A stretch of 16,520 nucleotides of DNA from Perlabentimonas sp046542995 (GTDB lineage Bacteria > Bacteroidota > Bacteroidia > Bacteroidales > Tenuifilaceae), in contig JBKHAH010000074.1 in the NCBI GenBank assembly GCA_046542995.1, positions 1 through 16,520 on the forward strand, given 5' to 3'. A program made the position numbers and the translations under genes. Under the pieces are notes generated by a model, which was not told the DNA's origin, did no database searches, and saw only the letters and a list, made by a program, of their open reading frames with translations. How positions within the stretch are numbered: the stretch's first letter is position 1; every line of letters begins with the position of its first letter. Positions 15,458-16,520 of the stretch are shown piece by piece.

Positions 15458-16111
15458 TTAATTACTAAAAAGTTTTTCTATTGACTCGCCTTTTGGAATG
15501 TTTAAATGGTAGGCTAAGATACCAATTTTATTTGCAGCTTCAACATGTTGAATGGAATCATCAATAAAAACTGTTTCTTCTGGCTTTAGTCCGTTCTCAT
15601 TTAAAATTAAATTGAAGATTTGTTTGTTCGGTTTGCGATCATGGACAATGTGAGAATAGTACTCTTTATGAAACAGGTGCGAAAGGTTCTCAATACCATG
15701 ATTTTTCTTCAGGTACCTGTTGTACTCATCAAAATGGATAGCGTTTGTATTGCTAAGTAGGTACATTTTGTAGTGTTGGTTTACGTTCTTAAGTAGATCA
15801 AGTCTTACCATGGGCAAGTCGAGTAACATAGCATTCCATGCGTTGTCAATCTGCTGGTCATTTATATTCAGAGATGTTATTTGGCGCACACCATCACGAA
15901 ACTCGCCAGGTGATATTAAGCCCTTATCTAGCTTGTCGAAAAGATTAACCTGTTCCGCCTGCGTAAAGAGAGTATCAAAGTTATGAGCACCAAGTTTCCT
16001 AAAAGCATTTATGGTTAGATTATAGTCAATGTTAAGGATTACACCGCCTAAATCAAAAATGATATTCTGGATGTTTTTGTTAGCGAAAGGGGAGAAAATT
16101 GGTTTTGTCAT
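15458..16111 (-). CDS. HAD-superfamily phosphatase, subfamily IA (YihX-like)
   Basis: A 217-residue hydrolase. It has motif I DLGGV (Asp20 nucleophile), motif II SNT (120-122), motif III Lys150 within DRKP and motif IV FIDDS (Asp174, Asp175). The second Asp of the usual DxD motif is replaced by Gly (D-L-G), as in the YihX/HAD-IA variant group (D-L-G-N-V in YihX), so this is not a sign of decay. YihX acts on sugar phosphates such as alpha-glucose-1-phosphate; the substrate here is unknown. I chose the ATG at 16111 because an in-frame ATG at 16165 would add 18 atypical residues and would overlap the divergent tRNA promoter. It leads the two-gene operon with the ATP-cone nuclease. The segment between 16112 and 16166 must hold its promoter; on the - strand a CATATTTG, one base off TAnnTTTG, lies there. 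Confidence 0.87.
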   Translation of the reverse strand: MTKPIFSPFANKNIQNIIFDLGGVILNIDYNLTINAFRKLGAHNFDTLFTQAEQVNLFDKLDKGLISPGEFRDGVRQITSLNINDQQIDNAWNAMLLDLPMVRLDLLKNVNQHYKMYLLSNTNAIHFDEYNRYLKKNHGIENLSHLFHKEYYSHIVHDRKPNKQIFNLILNENGLKPEETVFIDDSIQHVEAANKIGILAYHLNIPKGESIEKLFSN

Positions 16112-16129
16112 AAAAAAAGTTGAATTTGG

Positions 16130-16162
16130 TTTGCATTTATTAAGGACAAATATGTACTTTTG
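16130..16162 (+). promoter_or_regulatory. Promoter of the tRNA locus
   Basis: TTTG at 16130-16133, a 21-base spacer and TACTTTTG at 16155-16162 fit the Bacteroidota -33/-7 promoter very well, pointing rightward. Transcription should begin a few bases after 16162, just at the leader hairpin. It overlaps the control region of the divergent HAD gene. Confidence 0.75.
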
Positions 16163-16166
16163 CAAT

Positions 16167-16198
16167 CCAATAAAAAAACCTTTTAAGATTTTTATTGG
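16167..16198 (+). repeat. Leader inverted repeat before the tRNA genes
   Basis: A perfect 10-bp inverted repeat, CCAATAAAAA (16167-16176) and TTTTTATTGG (16189-16198), encloses a 12-base loop. It starts about 5 bases after the -7 box and ends 5 bases before the first tRNA sequence, so it fills the transcript leader. It has no following T tract and so is not a terminator. It may be an operator or an RNA processing signal. Confidence 0.7.
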
Positions 16199-16203
16199 TT
16201 TCA

Positions 16204-16363
16204 GGGCCCATAGCTCAGCTGGTCCCGAATTTTATCCGACGTGAGGTCGGACTAAAAATTCGAGGATCCACGAAAAAATGAGGGAATTAGAAATTCCCAA
16301 TTTTTCGGGATTAGAGCACCTGGCTCGTAAGAAGGAGGTAATAACGTTCATATTGACATATTG
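16204..16363 (+). pseudogene. Decayed tRNA gene interrupted in its D-loop
   Basis: Bases 16204-16222 and then 16311-16322 together repeat, without a mismatch, the first 31 bases of the intact tRNA at 16364-16394. The anticodon loop follows with CTCGTAA in place of CTCATAA, so a CGT anticodon. After that the copy falls apart: the 3' anticodon arm reads GAAGG instead of TCAGG, leaving two mispairs in the stem. The T-arm has no stem, though a GTTCA remains. The acceptor 3' strand with CCA is absent, merging into the next gene's GGGCCCA. Without the 88-base insertion (16223-16310) the remnant up to the next tRNA is about 72 bases, close to a tRNA gene length, so this is a tandem copy in decay. 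It cannot form a usable tRNA. Confidence 0.8.
16223..16310. mobile_element. 88-bp double-hairpin insertion with terminal inverted repeats
   Basis: The segment begins TCCCGAA and ends TTCGGGA, a perfect 7-bp terminal inverted repeat. It sits exactly between GG and TTAGAG of the D-loop, with no target-site duplication visible by comparison with the intact neighbour. Inside are two hairpins. The first (16226-16262) has a 15-bp stem with two single-base bulges around the loop GTGAG. The second (16271-16307) has 14 bp with a small internal loop around AGA. Both begin CGAA and end TTCG, and AGGATCCA separates them. It is far too short to encode a transposase, so it would be a non-autonomous palindromic element (REP/MITE-like). 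The class is unknown and the mobile interpretation is inferred from the clean insertion. Confidence 0.65.
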
Positions 16364-16440
16364 GGGCCCATAGCTCAGCTGGTTAGAGCACCTGACTCAT
16401 AATCAGGGGGTCGCTGGTTCAAGCCCAGCTGGGCCCACCA
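16364..16440 (+). tRNA. tRNA with CAU anticodon, best read as tRNA-Ile2 (lysidine type)
   Basis: A complete cloverleaf of 77 bases with encoded CCA. The acceptor GGGCCCA pairs with TGGGCCC, the D-stem is GCTC/GAGC, and the anticodon stem CCTGA/TCAGG has the loop CTCATAA, anticodon CAT at 16398-16400. The variable loop is GGGTC, and the T-stem GCTGG/CCAGC closes the loop TTCAAGC. CAU reads Met, initiator Met or, after TilS modification of C34 to lysidine, AUA isoleucine. It lacks the initiator's mispaired first acceptor base and three-GC anticodon stem. The C4-G69 and C5-G68 acceptor pairs and the CGCTGGTTCAA T-arm resemble E. coli ileX more than its elongator Met genes. Elongator tRNA-Met remains possible. 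It lies directly after the decayed copy and ahead of a strong terminator. Confidence 0.9.
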
Positions 16441-16447
16441 CACAATC

Positions 16448-16480
16448 AAGCACTTGCGGAGTTTCCGTGAGTGCTTTTTT
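16448..16480 (+). terminator. Intrinsic terminator of the tRNA locus
   Basis: A 13-bp stem (16448-16460 with 16464-16476, two G-T wobbles, no mismatch) closes a GTT loop and runs into six T residues (16475-16480). It starts 7 bases after the tRNA CCA end. After it, up to the window end, nothing further is recognisable. Confidence 0.9.
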
Positions 16481-16520
16481 GTTTTGATACAAACAAACTA
16501 CAAGCAAAAGTTTTATTTTT

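Noticed and set aside
16029..16244. A 71-codon open frame on the + strand running into the tRNA region
   Set aside because: It overlaps the HAD start, the tRNA promoter and the tRNA remnant and shows no protein family features.
16204..16440. The interrupted upstream copy read as a working tRNA with an intron
   Set aside because: The interruption is in the D-loop, there are no group I intron signs, and the 3' half lacks a paired anticodon stem, T-stem and acceptor strand.

Overview
The window looks like a chromosomal segment of a member of the Bacteroidota, most likely a free-living or environmental Bacteroidales/Marinilabiliales-type organism. Four things point there. Gene starts lack a convincing Shine-Dalgarno sequence. 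Several intergenic regions carry the Bacteroidota -7 box TAnnTTTG, in two cases with a spaced TTG/TTTG further upstream. Several families are typical of the phylum (GldA, DUF4834, DUF4296, FISUMP domains). The base composition is moderately AT-rich. Species cannot be named from the sequence alone.

Left part (1-6885, + strand): metK (S-adenosylmethionine synthetase) is preceded by a well-matched SAM-II (SAM_alpha) riboswitch and followed by a hairpin terminator. Then come a 926-residue membrane-anchored protein ending in a beta-propeller-like region, an 81-residue DUF4834-type membrane protein, the ABC ATPase GldA, and a ROK-family sugar kinase with its own strong promoter.

Middle part (6916-14321, - strand): a surface/envelope group. 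Reading in the direction of transcription it starts with a 1780-residue secreted protein built from five FISUMP domains alternating with four fibronectin-III-like linkers, and ends that gene at a strong intrinsic terminator. A DUF4296 lipoprotein and a secreted protein with YD-like beta-hairpin repeats follow.

Right part (14602-16111, - strand): a HAD-IA phosphatase and an ATP-cone/PD-(D/E)xK nuclease fusion lie 16 bases apart and probably form an operon.

Far right (16112-16480, + strand): a strong promoter, a 10-bp leader hairpin, a decayed tRNA gene interrupted exactly in its D-loop by an 88-bp double-hairpin element with 7-bp terminal inverted repeats, then an intact CAU-anticodon tRNA (best read as tRNA-Ile2) and a 13-bp terminator. 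This tandem tRNA with its palindromic insertion is the least ordinary part of the window. The rest is mostly ordinary core and envelope genes, with a textbook riboswitch in front of metK. I see no CRISPR array, no integrase, no transposase and no recognisable defence cluster beyond the solitary nuclease fusion.
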